The notes below the pieces were generated by a model. It saw nothing but the letters and a program-made list of their open reading frames with translations. It did no database searches and had not been told where the DNA came from. From Planctomycetia bacterium (GTDB lineage Bacteria; Planctomycetota; PLA2; JAEUHO01), in contig JAUXCH010000385.1 in NCBI GenBank assembly GCA_030618975.1, positions 1 to 5,449 of the forward strand: a stretch of DNA of 5,449 nucleotides, given 5' to 3'. Both the position numbers and the translations under genes were made by a program. Below are positions 1 through 5,449 of the stretch, piece by piece (position 1 is the first letter of the stretch; every line of letters begins with the position of its first letter).

Positions 1-1980
1 CCGTCCGCCGTCCTCCGTCGCGACCTGCCGGTGCAGGGCGGTCCAGATCTCGCCCGCGCTCACCTGGGCGCCGGCCACGGGCTGCCCCGCCCGGTCCACG
101 ACGGTCCCCTCGACGTCGAACCCCGCCTCCATCGAGAGGGTCCCGAGATCCGCGGTCTCTCCCGGCTCCAGGGTGAGATCACGTACGACCTCCAGGAGCC
201 CCGGCGCCTGGAAGTGGACGCGCGATTCGCCCGGCGCAAGGTCGCGGAACACGAGGTCGCCACCGCTCCAGCGCAGCTTGTGTCCCGATACGCCGTAGCC
301 GCCGCCCTCCCTGCGCCCCACGCGGATCCCCACCTCCTCGGGAGGCGTCGTGCCGGCCGGCACGAGCAATCGGACGCGCACGGCGGCCTTCCGCCACACC
401 GTCACGCGCAGGTCCTCCGTCGGCGGGTCGAGTCGGAGGCCGTCGGGCACCACGAGCCGCGCCAGGACGAGCCCGAGGCTGTGGGGGCCCGCGCGCAACC
501 CTGCGATGCGGAAGCGTCCTTCGTCGTCCGTCGTCGTTCTCCCCCCGGAGGGCGGGTGCTCACCGGCCTCCTGCCAGGGCCGGTCGACGAAGATCTCCTG
601 CCCCGGGACGGGCCGGCCCCGGTCGTCGACGAGCACGCCGGCCAGCGCCAGTCCGCGGTCGAGACGCACCTCGATCTCCCGGGACGTGGAGGCCTCGATC
701 TCCACGGGCATCTCCTGGACGACCGTGCCCGGGCAACGCACGCGCAGCGTGTACGCGCCCGGCGGTGGCACGGCGGCCGAGAACACCCCGGGTTCGCGGA
801 GTTCCAGCTGGATCGGGAAGCCCGCTCCGAAGAGCGTGACGGACCCCTCCCGTTGCGGGGCGCCGTCCGGACTCCAGACGCGGACGGTGAGCTTCGCCGC
901 CTGCTCCAGGAGCAGGTCGACCGTGACGCGCGGCGCCTCGGCCGTGGTCGTCACGCCGGTCGCGACGGGGGAGCGCCCGGTTCCCTCCAGCACGGCGAGC
1001 AGCGAGTAGACCGCGTCGAGATCCAGGCCGTCCACCGTGAACGCGCCGCGCTCGTCGGCCTCTCCCACGAGGGCCCGGAACACGTGTCCCCCGCTCATGC
1101 TGGTGGCCCCGGGGTTGGCGAGGAGGAAGGCGGGGGCATTCGCGGGAATCACGTACACCTGCGCGCCCGGCGCCGGTCTTCCGTCCGGGACCCGCACCGT
1201 CCCGCTCACGCTGCCGGCCGGAGAGAGGCGCACCTCGACGGGCGGCCCGGCGGTCTCCTTCCGGCCCAGCCGGACGCTCGAGTACCCCTCCCCGTAGCCC
1301 GCGGCCCGGGCGCGCACGGTGACGAGGACGCCGGCCTCGACGTCCTCGACCCGGAACCGGCCGTACGCGTCGGTCACCGCGGATCCGAAGGGGGTGCCGA
1401 AGCTCATCTCCATCGCCCCGTCGACGGTCCCCCCGGGGACGACGAGCACCCGGGCGTGGTGAATCGGCGATCCGGAGGAGGCGTCGAGCACCGTGCCTTC
1501 CACGGCCACGCCTTTCGGGAGGCGAGTCTCGAGGGTCGTCGTCTCCCCGGCCGCGAGGACCGTTTCCACGTCCACGCGCACGTAGCCCCCTCGGCGCACG
1601 GCGACCGAGGCGGGGCCCGCAGAGAGACCTGGGACGGTCACGGAACCTCGTCCGTCCGTCCGGAAGATCTCCGCGGTGCGCGCCTGCACCACCGTGACCT
1701 CGGCGCCCTCCACGTCGGTTCCGCGCGCCTCGTCCAGGACGTGGACGCGCAGCCGAGCCCCCGGCGTCTCCGCGGTGACTTCGTCCGGCGCGGCGGGAAC
1801 GACGGCGGGCGCGGTCCGCGGCGTGCCCAGCCGGGCCGACGACGGGGTGGGCGACGCGGGGACGGGGGGCTCGGCAGACGGCGGGGGCGGCGCCTCGCCG
1901 CGCGAGCGCAGCCACCACGTGCCGGCCGCGAGGAAGACGGCCAGCACGAGCAGCACGAGAACGCGTACGGAGGCACTCAC
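1..1980 (-). CDS. Membrane-anchored protein with carboxypeptidase-regulatory-like repeats (3' end outside window)
   Basis: The frame is open without a stop from a GTG at 1980 to the window edge, giving 660 residues; the C-terminus is missing. Residues 5-24 form a single hydrophobic segment ending in TWWLRSR, which suggests a signal anchor or uncleaved signal with the rest outside the cytoplasm. Residues 28-75 are a Pro/Ala/Ser-rich linker. About seven repeats of roughly 85-105 residues follow, starting near 75, 157, 254, 361, 441, 530 and 619. The better ones carry the pattern V-x-G-x-V-x-D-x-x-G-x-P-V-x-G-A-x-V, then a turn such as TDDEGRFRIAGL (483-494) or TDAYGRFRVEDV (203-214). That is the signature of carboxypeptidase-regulatory-like / Cna-B-like beta-sandwich domains. 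Repeats 4 and 6 are degenerate. I see only one Cys (416), so it is not a lipoprotein. No catalytic domain is visible in this part. Known relatives are adhesive or structural surface proteins; the role here is inferred. It lies 75 nt after argG on the same strand. Confidence 0.82.
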   Translation of the reverse strand, partial: MSASVRVLVLLVLAVFLAAGTWWLRSRGEAPPPPSAEPPVPASPTPSSARLGTPRTAPAVVPAAPDEVTAETPGARLRVHVLDEARGTDVEGAEVTVVQARTAEIFRTDGRGSVTVPGLSAGPASVAVRRGGYVRVDVETVLAAGETTTLETRLPKGVAVEGTVLDASSGSPIHHARVLVVPGGTVDGAMEMSFGTPFGSAVTDAYGRFRVEDVEAGVLVTVRARAAGYGEGYSSVRLGRKETAGPPVEVRLSPAGSVSGTVRVPDGRPAPGAQVYVIPANAPAFLLANPGATSMSGGHVFRALVGEADERGAFTVDGLDLDAVYSLLAVLEGTGRSPVATGVTTTAEAPRVTVDLLLEQAAKLTVRVWSPDGAPQREGSVTLFGAGFPIQLELREPGVFSAAVPPPGAYTLRVRCPGTVVQEMPVEIEASTSREIEVRLDRGLALAGVLVDDRGRPVPGQEIFVDRPWQEAGEHPPSGGRTTTDDEGRFRIAGLRAGPHSLGLVLARLVVPDGLRLDPPTEDLRVTVWRKAAVRVRLLVPAGTTPPEEVGIRVGRREGGGYGVSGHKLRWSGGDLVFRDLAPGESRVHFQAPGLLEVVRDLTLEPGETADLGTLSMEAGFDVEGTVVDRAGQPVAGAQVSAGEIWTALHRQVATEDGGR

Positions 1981-1988
1981 GGCGTCGA

Positions 1989-1992
1989 CTCC
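1989..1992 (-). promoter_or_regulatory. Shine-Dalgarno site for the repeat protein
   Basis: Minus-strand GGAG lies 8 nt before the GTG at 1980. It supports that GTG as the start, because the hydrophobic anchor follows immediately and no other strong ribosome binding site sits nearby in this frame. Confidence 0.6.
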
Positions 1993-2055
1993 AGGGGGTG
2001 CCGGCGGGCGGCCGGGCGACACCCCGCCTCGGGCATCCTACGCGGAGCGCGGCTC

Positions 2056-3309
2056 CTAGGGATCCACCCCCCAGTGCTTGTGCTTGCGGCGCATGATCGC
2101 GTTGTGGGCCATCAGGCGGATGGCGCTGATCTTGATGAAGCCGGCCGAGTCCTGCTGGTTGAAGCCGCCCTCCAGGTCCATGCTCGCGAACTCCTGGTCG
2201 TAGAGCGAGCTCGAGCTCTCGCGGGCGGTGGGCAGGACGTTGCCCTTGTAGAGCTTCAACCACACGCGCCCGTCGATGACCTCCTGGCTCTTGTCGATGG
2301 CGGCCATCAGGAAGTCCATCTCGGGCGAGAACCAGAATCCGGAGTAGATCCGTTCGCTCAGCTTCGCGGAGAGCATGTCGCGCAGTCGCATGACCTCCCG
2401 GTCCATGGCGATGCTCTCGATGTCGCGGTGCGCGGCGTGGAGGATCGTGCCGCCCGGCGTCTCGTAGACGCCCCGCGACTTCACGCCGACGAAACGGTTC
2501 TCCACCATGTCGAGGCGCCCGATCCCGTTGGCTCGGCCGACCTCGTTCAGGTAGGTGAAGAGCTCGAGGGCGCCGGTCTTCGACGTTCCGTCCTCCAGGT
2601 TCTCCACGTGGATCGGGATCCCGTCCTGGAAGGTGACGACGATGTGCGTGGCGCGGTCCGGCGCATCTTCCGGTGAAACGGTGCGCGAGTAGACGTCCTC
2701 GCTCGCGGCCCGCGCCGGGTCCTCGAGGATGCCTGCCTCGTGGGAGATGTGGAGGAGGTTCTCGTCTTCGCTGTAGGGCTTCTCGGCCGTGGCCGTCACG
2801 TCGATGCCGTGCTCCGCGGCGTAGGCGAGCAGCTCCGGCCGCCCCTTGAAGCGCTCCAGGAAGGCGGGCATCTTCCACGGGGCGAGCACCTCGATTTCCG
2901 GCGCGAGGCCGTAGTAGGCCAGCTCGAGTCGCACCTGGTCGTTGCCCTTGCCCGTGGCTCCGTGCGCGACGTAGTGGGCGTCCTCCTCCTGGGCGATCTC
3001 GATCTGTCGCTTGGCGATGAGGGGCCGTGCCAGCGCCGTTCCCAGCAGGTAGCGGCTCTCGTAGATCGCGTTCCCCTTGAACGCCGGAAAGATGAAGTCC
3101 GTGACGAACTCCTCCTTCAGGTCCTCCACACGGACCTTCGTGGCGCCGGTCGCGAGTGCCTTGAGGCGGACGGCCTCGAAGTCGTCCTCCTGGCCGACGT
3201 CGGCGACGTAGGCGATGACCTCGTAGCCCTCCTGTTCGAGCCACTTGAGGATGACCGACGTATCCAGTCCTCCGCTGTAGGCGAGGACGACCTTCCGGCG
3301 ATTCGACAT
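2056..3309 (-). CDS. argG: Argininosuccinate synthase
   Basis: It joins citrulline and aspartate using ATP to give argininosuccinate, AMP and pyrophosphate, the penultimate step of arginine synthesis in the cytoplasm. The product is 417 residues, within the usual length for the family. The N-terminal ATP-binding loop AYSGGLDTS is at residues 10-18. The second family signature HGATGKGNDQVR is at 116-127. ESRYLLGT (84-91) and SRGVYETPGG (278-287) are further conserved blocks. All the key motifs are intact. I chose the ATG at 3309 because it gives the normal family N-terminus (MSNRRKVVLAYSGG) and has AAGGTG 9 nt upstream. A GTG at 3321 would add four residues but has its purine tract pressed against the start codon. 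The gene is complete and ends in TAG at 2056. No other arginine gene lies in the window, so it sits apart from any arg operon here. The repeat-protein gene follows 75 nt downstream. Confidence 0.97.
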   Translation of the reverse strand: MSNRRKVVLAYSGGLDTSVILKWLEQEGYEVIAYVADVGQEDDFEAVRLKALATGATKVRVEDLKEEFVTDFIFPAFKGNAIYESRYLLGTALARPLIAKRQIEIAQEEDAHYVAHGATGKGNDQVRLELAYYGLAPEIEVLAPWKMPAFLERFKGRPELLAYAAEHGIDVTATAEKPYSEDENLLHISHEAGILEDPARAASEDVYSRTVSPEDAPDRATHIVVTFQDGIPIHVENLEDGTSKTGALELFTYLNEVGRANGIGRLDMVENRFVGVKSRGVYETPGGTILHAAHRDIESIAMDREVMRLRDMLSAKLSERIYSGFWFSPEMDFLMAAIDKSQEVIDGRVWLKLYKGNVLPTARESSSSLYDQEFASMDLEGGFNQQDSAGFIKISAIRLMAHNAIMRRKHKHWGVDP

Positions 3310-3325
3310 GACGGTGGACACCTTC

Positions 3326-3336
3326 CCTCGGGAGCC
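3326..3336 (-). promoter_or_regulatory. 11-mer in argG leader shared with the methyltransferase leader
   Basis: The minus strand reads GGCTCCCGAGG between the candidate -10 and the argG start. The identical 11-mer occurs on the plus strand at 3935-3945, ahead of the methyltransferase and in the same sense relative to transcription. Its start lies 15 nt after the candidate -10 here and 12 nt after the candidate -10 there. It may be a shared operator or leader element, or coincidence in GC-rich DNA. Confidence 0.3.
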
Positions 3337-3351
3337 GTGATGGGTCGGAAC

Positions 3352-3357
3352 ACGATA
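3352..3357 (-). promoter_or_regulatory. Candidate -10 box of argG promoter
   Basis: The minus strand reads TATCGT here, in the context GGTATCGTG, about 42 nt before the argG ATG. This resembles a sigma-70 -10 element and would give a leader of about 36 nt. No convincing -35 hexamer lies 16-18 nt upstream (only GGTTCC at 17 nt), so the call is tentative. Confidence 0.3.
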
Positions 3358-3478
3358 CCGGGGAGTCGAGGTCGGAACCGCGAGGACCGCTGGGCGTCAG
3401 GAGGGCGGGTGGCCGGGATCACCGGCGGTGCCGCTCAAGGGATCGTGAACTTCACCGGCGAGCTGCTGCGCATCCACT

Positions 3479-3496
3479 GGGCAGCGGGAGCCGCCC
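3479..3496 (-). terminator. Hairpin downstream of dodecin, possible terminator
   Basis: On the minus-strand transcript GGGCGGC-UCCC-GCUGCCC forms a 7-bp stem (one G-U pair) with a 4-nt loop, starting about 30 nt after the dodecin stop. No U-tract follows, so it is not a textbook intrinsic terminator. On the plus strand the same stem has an A-C mismatch, which suggests it serves the minus-strand transcript. The rest of the 216-nt gap between argG and dodecin shows no gene I can support. Confidence 0.35.
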
Positions 3497-3525
3497 AGGT
3501 CGTCGCCTGCCGCTTGCCCTCCGGC

Positions 3526-3735
3526 TCAGGGCTCGAACTTGAACGAGACCTTCACCTTCGCGCGGTAGCAGTGGATCTTGCCTTCCTCCAGGTGCATGTC
3601 CAGCTGCGCGATCTCCGCGATCCTGAGGTCGCGGAGGCTCTTCCCCGCGATCTCCACGGCGTTGGCGGCCGCCTTCTCCCAGGATTCGGTGCTGGTGCCG
3701 ACGAGCTCGATGACCTTGTAGACGCTTTCTGCCAT
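3526..3735 (-). CDS. Dodecin family protein with altered flavin site
   Basis: A 69-residue dodecin, typical in length for a family that assembles into hollow dodecamers storing flavin or related ligands in the cytoplasm. The family pattern is clear: VYKVIELVGTS (5-15), SWEKAAANAV (18-27), KSLRDLR (32-38), EEGKI (50-54) and the last strand KVKVSFKFE (60-68). Each subunit is expected to be one helix packed on a three-stranded sheet. By alignment from memory, the flavin-stacking Trp that usually follows the LR/LD turn (W36 in Halobacterium, W38 in Thermus) is Ile39 here. The Thermus Arg45 equivalent is Asp46, and the conserved Gln after Tyr (Q55/Q57) is Arg58. Family membership is secure; flavin binding is doubtful. 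The start is set by GGAGG 8 nt upstream. A longer in-frame extension to 3861 has no family homology and crosses the promoter. It appears to be monocistronic and divergent from the methyltransferase. Confidence 0.93.
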   Translation of the reverse strand: MAESVYKVIELVGTSTESWEKAAANAVEIAGKSLRDLRIAEIAQLDMHLEEGKIHCYRAKVKVSFKFEP

Positions 3736-3743
3736 GGCGAGAT

Positions 3744-3748
3744 CCTCC
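3744..3748 (-). promoter_or_regulatory. Shine-Dalgarno site of dodecin
   Basis: Minus-strand GGAGG stands 8 nt before the ATG at 3735. It fixes the dodecin start there and argues against the longer in-frame upstream extension. Confidence 0.7.
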
Positions 3749-3758
3749 GTTGGGTCCA

Positions 3759-3788
3759 ATGCTACTCCTTCGGGACCTCTCCGGGCAA
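3759..3788 (-). promoter_or_regulatory. Candidate sigma-70 promoter of dodecin
   Basis: The minus strand has TTGCCC (3788-3783), an 18-nt spacer and TAGCAT (3764-3759). Transcription would start near 3752, leaving a short leader of about 16 nt that begins just before the GGAGG. It is the best-formed promoter in the window, read by eye only. Confidence 0.5.
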
Positions 3789-3892
3789 CGGGTGGGCTGG
3801 TCGTCTCGGTACGCCCCTGGCGACGCGGGGAAACCGGAGACCGGCCGACCTGCGGGAACACCGTCCCCGGGACCGGTTGCGTCGGGGAGTCT

Positions 3893-3944
3893 CTCGGGAG
3901 CCGAGCGGGGGTGCGCTACGATGCCCTCGATGCAGGCTCCCGAG
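3893..3944. repeat. 10-bp inverted repeat bracketing a candidate -10 box
   Basis: CTCGGGAGCC (3893-3902) and GGCTCCCGAG (3935-3944) are perfect inverted copies separated by 32 nt. The arm centres are 42 bp apart, about four helical turns. The candidate -10 TACGAT (3917-3922) sits in the middle of the spacer. This geometry would suit an operator for a DNA-binding protein, or a long-looped hairpin in RNA started upstream. Confidence 0.45.
3917..3922 (+). promoter_or_regulatory. Candidate -10 box of the methyltransferase-exporter operon
   Basis: TACGAT lies in the context TGCGCTACGATG, which resembles an extended -10 element. Predicted transcription would start near 3929. The -35 position (TCGGGA at 17 nt) is weak. 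If this is the promoter, translation must begin downstream, at GTG 3987 or ATG 3996, not at the in-frame ATG at 3921. Confidence 0.35.
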
Positions 3945-3995
3945 GACCGTGGACGGCGGTGCGTGGTCCGGGAGGCGGGCGTCGGGGTGGAGTCC

Positions 3996-4712
3996 ATGAA
4001 GCAGGTCGATATGCAGGACCGCGCGGCTCGAGAGGAGATCGTGGGCCGGTTCTTCGCGGGCACCGGTCCCTCCTACGACCGCGTGGTGGCCGTCACGACG
4101 CTCGGACGCGACGGCTACTGGAAGCGCCGGCTCCTGGCGCACGTGCCCGCGGATGCCCGTTCGATCCTCGATCTCGCCTGCGGCACGGGCATCGTGTCGA
4201 GGCAGCTCCACGAGCAGGCACCGCAGGCGCGGATCGTGGGTGTCGACTTCACCGAGGAGTACCTGGAGGTGGCCCGCGAGAAGTTCGCGGACACGGACGC
4301 GGACGTGACCTTCCTCCGCTCCAACGCGGAGACGGTCGAGTTGGAGGGGGAGTTCGACGTCGTCGTCTCGAGCTACATCCCGAAGTACGTGGACGCGAAC
4401 GCGCTCCTCGACAACATCGACGAGCACGTCGCGCCGGGCGGGATCGTGGCCTTGCACGACTTCGACTACCCGCACGGCATGCTCGCTCGGATCGCCTGGC
4501 GGCTCCACATGGGGCTGGTTCGCAGGCTCGGCCGGCGCGTGTTCGAGGGCTGGGACGAGTGCTTCGACCGGAACCTCGCGGCGCTGATCCGCGACTCCCA
4601 CTGGGTCAAGGAGTACGTGAACGCGTTCGAGCGGCACGGCTACGAGGCCGTACGCCACGAGAAGCTCACGTTCCGCATGGCCGGCATCGTGAGCGCCCGC
4701 AAGCCCGGGTAG
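3996..4712 (+). CDS. UbiE-like class I SAM-dependent methyltransferase
   Basis: A 238-residue soluble methyltransferase of the Rossmann-fold class. The SAM-binding glycine motif ILDLACGTG is at 57-65. Motif II VGVDFTEEYLEVAREK (81-96) carries the acidic residue expected to bind the ribose hydroxyls. SNAETVEL (109-116), DVVVSSYIPKYVD (121-133) and APGG (146-149) follow in the usual order. The N-terminal stretch, with PSYDRV (25-30) and LGRDGYWKRRLL (36-47), resembles the segment before motif I in UbiE/MenG quinone methyltransferases. The C-terminal half (150-238) is unlike UbiE, so I do not assign ubiquinone or menaquinone as substrate. The start is uncertain: ATG 3996 has GGTGGAG only 3 nt away, GTG 3987 has GGAGG 11 nt upstream, and ATG 3921 has GGGGGTG about 7 nt upstream but overlaps the candidate promoter. 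The exporter gene follows after 25 nt, so the two are probably cotranscribed. Confidence 0.9.
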   Translation: MKQVDMQDRAAREEIVGRFFAGTGPSYDRVVAVTTLGRDGYWKRRLLAHVPADARSILDLACGTGIVSRQLHEQAPQARIVGVDFTEEYLEVAREKFADTDADVTFLRSNAETVELEGEFDVVVSSYIPKYVDANALLDNIDEHVAPGGIVALHDFDYPHGMLARIAWRLHMGLVRRLGRRVFEGWDECFDRNLAALIRDSHWVKEYVNAFERHGYEAVRHEKLTFRMAGIVSARKPG

Positions 4713-4737
4713 GCGGCGCGCATCGAGGAGCCTCGCG

Positions 4738-5369
4738 ATGTTGTGGGTGGCGCTCACGGGACTGCTCTTCGGCTTCCTGGGCTCGGTCCCGGTCGCGGGT
4801 CCGGTGGCGATCCTCGTCGTCACCCGCAGCCTGAGGGGGCACGCCCGATCCGGCATCCTGGTTGGCGTCGGCTCGGCACTGAGCGAGGCGATCTACGCGT
4901 TCCTGGCCTACCTGGGCTTCAGCGTCTTCCTGGCCGACCAGCCCCTGGTCGTCCCCGTCGCGCGCGCCGTGGCGACGCTCATCCTGCTCGTCCTGGGCAT
5001 CCTGCTGCTGCGCTACCGCCCCCCGGAGGAGCTCGCAGAACCCAGGAGCCGCATCGCGGGCAGCCTCGCGCTGGGCTTCACGATCTCGGCGCTCAACCCG
5101 ACCCGGATCGTCACCTGGACGACCGCGCTGGGCATCGTCGCCTCCACGGGATTCATCGAGCCGAGCGCCACGGAAGCGCGGCGTTCGCCTTGGGGGTCGG
5201 CGTGGGCATCGCAGGGTGGTTCACCCTGGCCGGCCTGCTCGTGGATCGCTTTCGGAAGCGATTCTCGACCCGCATGATCCTCCGCATCCACCTGATCATG
5301 GGCGTCTTCGTGCTCTGCCTGTCGCTCCTCTTCGCCATCGCCCTGATCCGGGGTCTGGCCGGAGCCTGA
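4738..5369 (+). pseudogene. LysE/RhtB-family exporter, disrupted by a frameshift near 5173
   Basis: An inner-membrane exporter of the LysE/RhtB type, a family that exports amino acids and similar small molecules. GAGGAG stands 7 nt before the ATG. In the first frame, residues 1-145 carry about four hydrophobic segments (near 3-28, 38-63, 70-92, 106-136) and the conserved-looking ALNPT (118-122). After 5172 this frame turns into non-membrane sequence and stops at 5277, giving 179 residues. The frame one base back, entered at 5175, continues naturally with SAAFALGVGVGIAGW and a final segment near IMGVFVLCLSLLFAIALI, and stops at 5369. Adding one base near 5173 (ACG GGA AGC) rebuilds a 210-residue, six-helix protein of normal family length. 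As written, the product loses the last two helices. The cause could be a real mutation, a sequencing or assembly error or, less likely, programmed frameshifting. I see no good slippery heptamer at the junction. Confidence 0.85.
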
Positions 5370-5386
5370 AGCGGCCCGGACCCACG

Positions 5387-5447
5387 CGGCGGCCGCCGGC
5401 GGCCGCGGCCCGCTCGACCGGCCGCCGCCGTAGGGCTCGAGGTCGAG
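5387..5447. repeat. Cluster of GC-rich inverted repeats after the exporter, possible terminator
   Basis: An 18-nt perfect palindrome lies at 5389-5406. CGGCGGCCG occurs twice (5387-5395, 5397-5405), and each copy can pair with CGGCCGCCG at 5419-5427. CTCGACC (5413-5419) and GGTCGAG (5441-5447) form a further inverted pair. It begins about 18 nt after the exporter stop. No T-tract follows, so termination is a guess. There is no coding signal in 5370-5449. Confidence 0.4.
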
Positions 5448-5449
5448 AG

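Noticed and set aside
1995..2025. Inverted pair GGGGTG/CACCCC in the gap between argG and the repeat protein
   Set aside because: The stem is only 6 bp with a 19-nt loop, in very GC-rich DNA and with no T-tract. It is expected by chance and I do not call it a terminator.
2044..2056. Short hairpin GGAGC-GCG-GCTCC at the argG stop codon
   Set aside because: A 5-bp stem with a 3-nt loop overlapping the stop codon and without a T-tract is too weak to call.
31..2676. An 881-residue open frame on the plus strand
   Set aside because: It is the complement of the repeat protein and argG. It is rich in Arg, His, Gly and Asp, has no recognisable domain, and is explained by codon bias removing antisense stops.
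560..3244. An 894-residue open frame on the minus strand overlapping argG and the repeat protein
   Set aside because: It is out of frame with both. Its translation is low-complexity Arg/Gly/Ala/Pro, as expected for a shadow frame in GC-rich DNA, and argG on the same strand has all its family motifs.
3736..3861. N-terminal extension of dodecin to a start at 3861
   Set aside because: The added 42 residues lie outside the dodecin family, cover the candidate promoter, and the GGAGG points to the ATG at 3735.
2740..3999. A 419-residue open frame on the plus strand spanning argG, the intergenic gap and dodecin
   Set aside because: It is antisense to two well-supported genes and runs across their promoters and leaders. 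The part between 3420 and 3525 does not match any family I recognise.
3762..4856. A 364-residue open frame on the minus strand opposite the methyltransferase
   Set aside because: The methyltransferase has ordered SAM-binding motifs on the plus strand. The antisense translation shows only biased composition.
5185..5197. TTGGGGG run as a programmed -1 frameshift site in the exporter
   Set aside because: It does not fit the X XXY YYZ slippery pattern, and the family-like second frame already starts upstream at 5175.

Overview
The window is GC-rich bacterial DNA (by eye close to 70% GC) with strong G/C bias at third codon positions. That bias leaves long spurious open frames opposite and beside the real genes. 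Nothing here fixes the taxon. The mix of a membrane-anchored protein with many carboxypeptidase-regulatory-like repeats, a dodecin and high GC would fit Planctomycetota, Myxococcota, Acidobacteriota or a similar uncultured lineage; this is inference only.

Layout. (1) Positions 1-1980, minus strand: the N-terminal 660 residues of a large protein whose 3' end lies outside the window. It has one N-terminal membrane segment, a Pro/Ala linker and a chain of about seven beta-sandwich repeats. (2) 2056-3309, minus: a complete argininosuccinate synthase (argG), lying 75 nt upstream of gene 1 and possibly cotranscribed with it. (3) 3526-3735, minus: a 69-residue dodecin whose canonical flavin-stacking Trp and two nearby ligand-contact residues are replaced. 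(4) 3996-4712, plus: a UbiE-like class I SAM-dependent methyltransferase, divergent from the dodecin. (5) 4738-5369, plus: a LysE/RhtB-type exporter 25 nt after the methyltransferase, apparently broken by a single-base frameshift near 5173. (6) 5370-5449: non-coding, very GC-rich, full of inverted repeats, a possible transcription end.

How the genes fit together. argG supplies the penultimate step of arginine synthesis. The methyltransferase and the LysE-type exporter look like a two-gene operon and may act on a related small molecule, but no substrate can be read from the sequence. The dodecin is probably transcribed alone from a recognisable promoter.

The intergenic DNA holds the less ordinary signals. 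A perfect 10-bp inverted repeat brackets a candidate -10 box ahead of the methyltransferase, and one arm recurs as an 11-mer in the argG leader at a similar place and in the same orientation. I found no CRISPR array, tRNA, rRNA, insertion sequence or phage gene, and no clear novel multi-gene system. The items most worth checking are the exporter frameshift, the altered dodecin ligand site and the shared leader motif.
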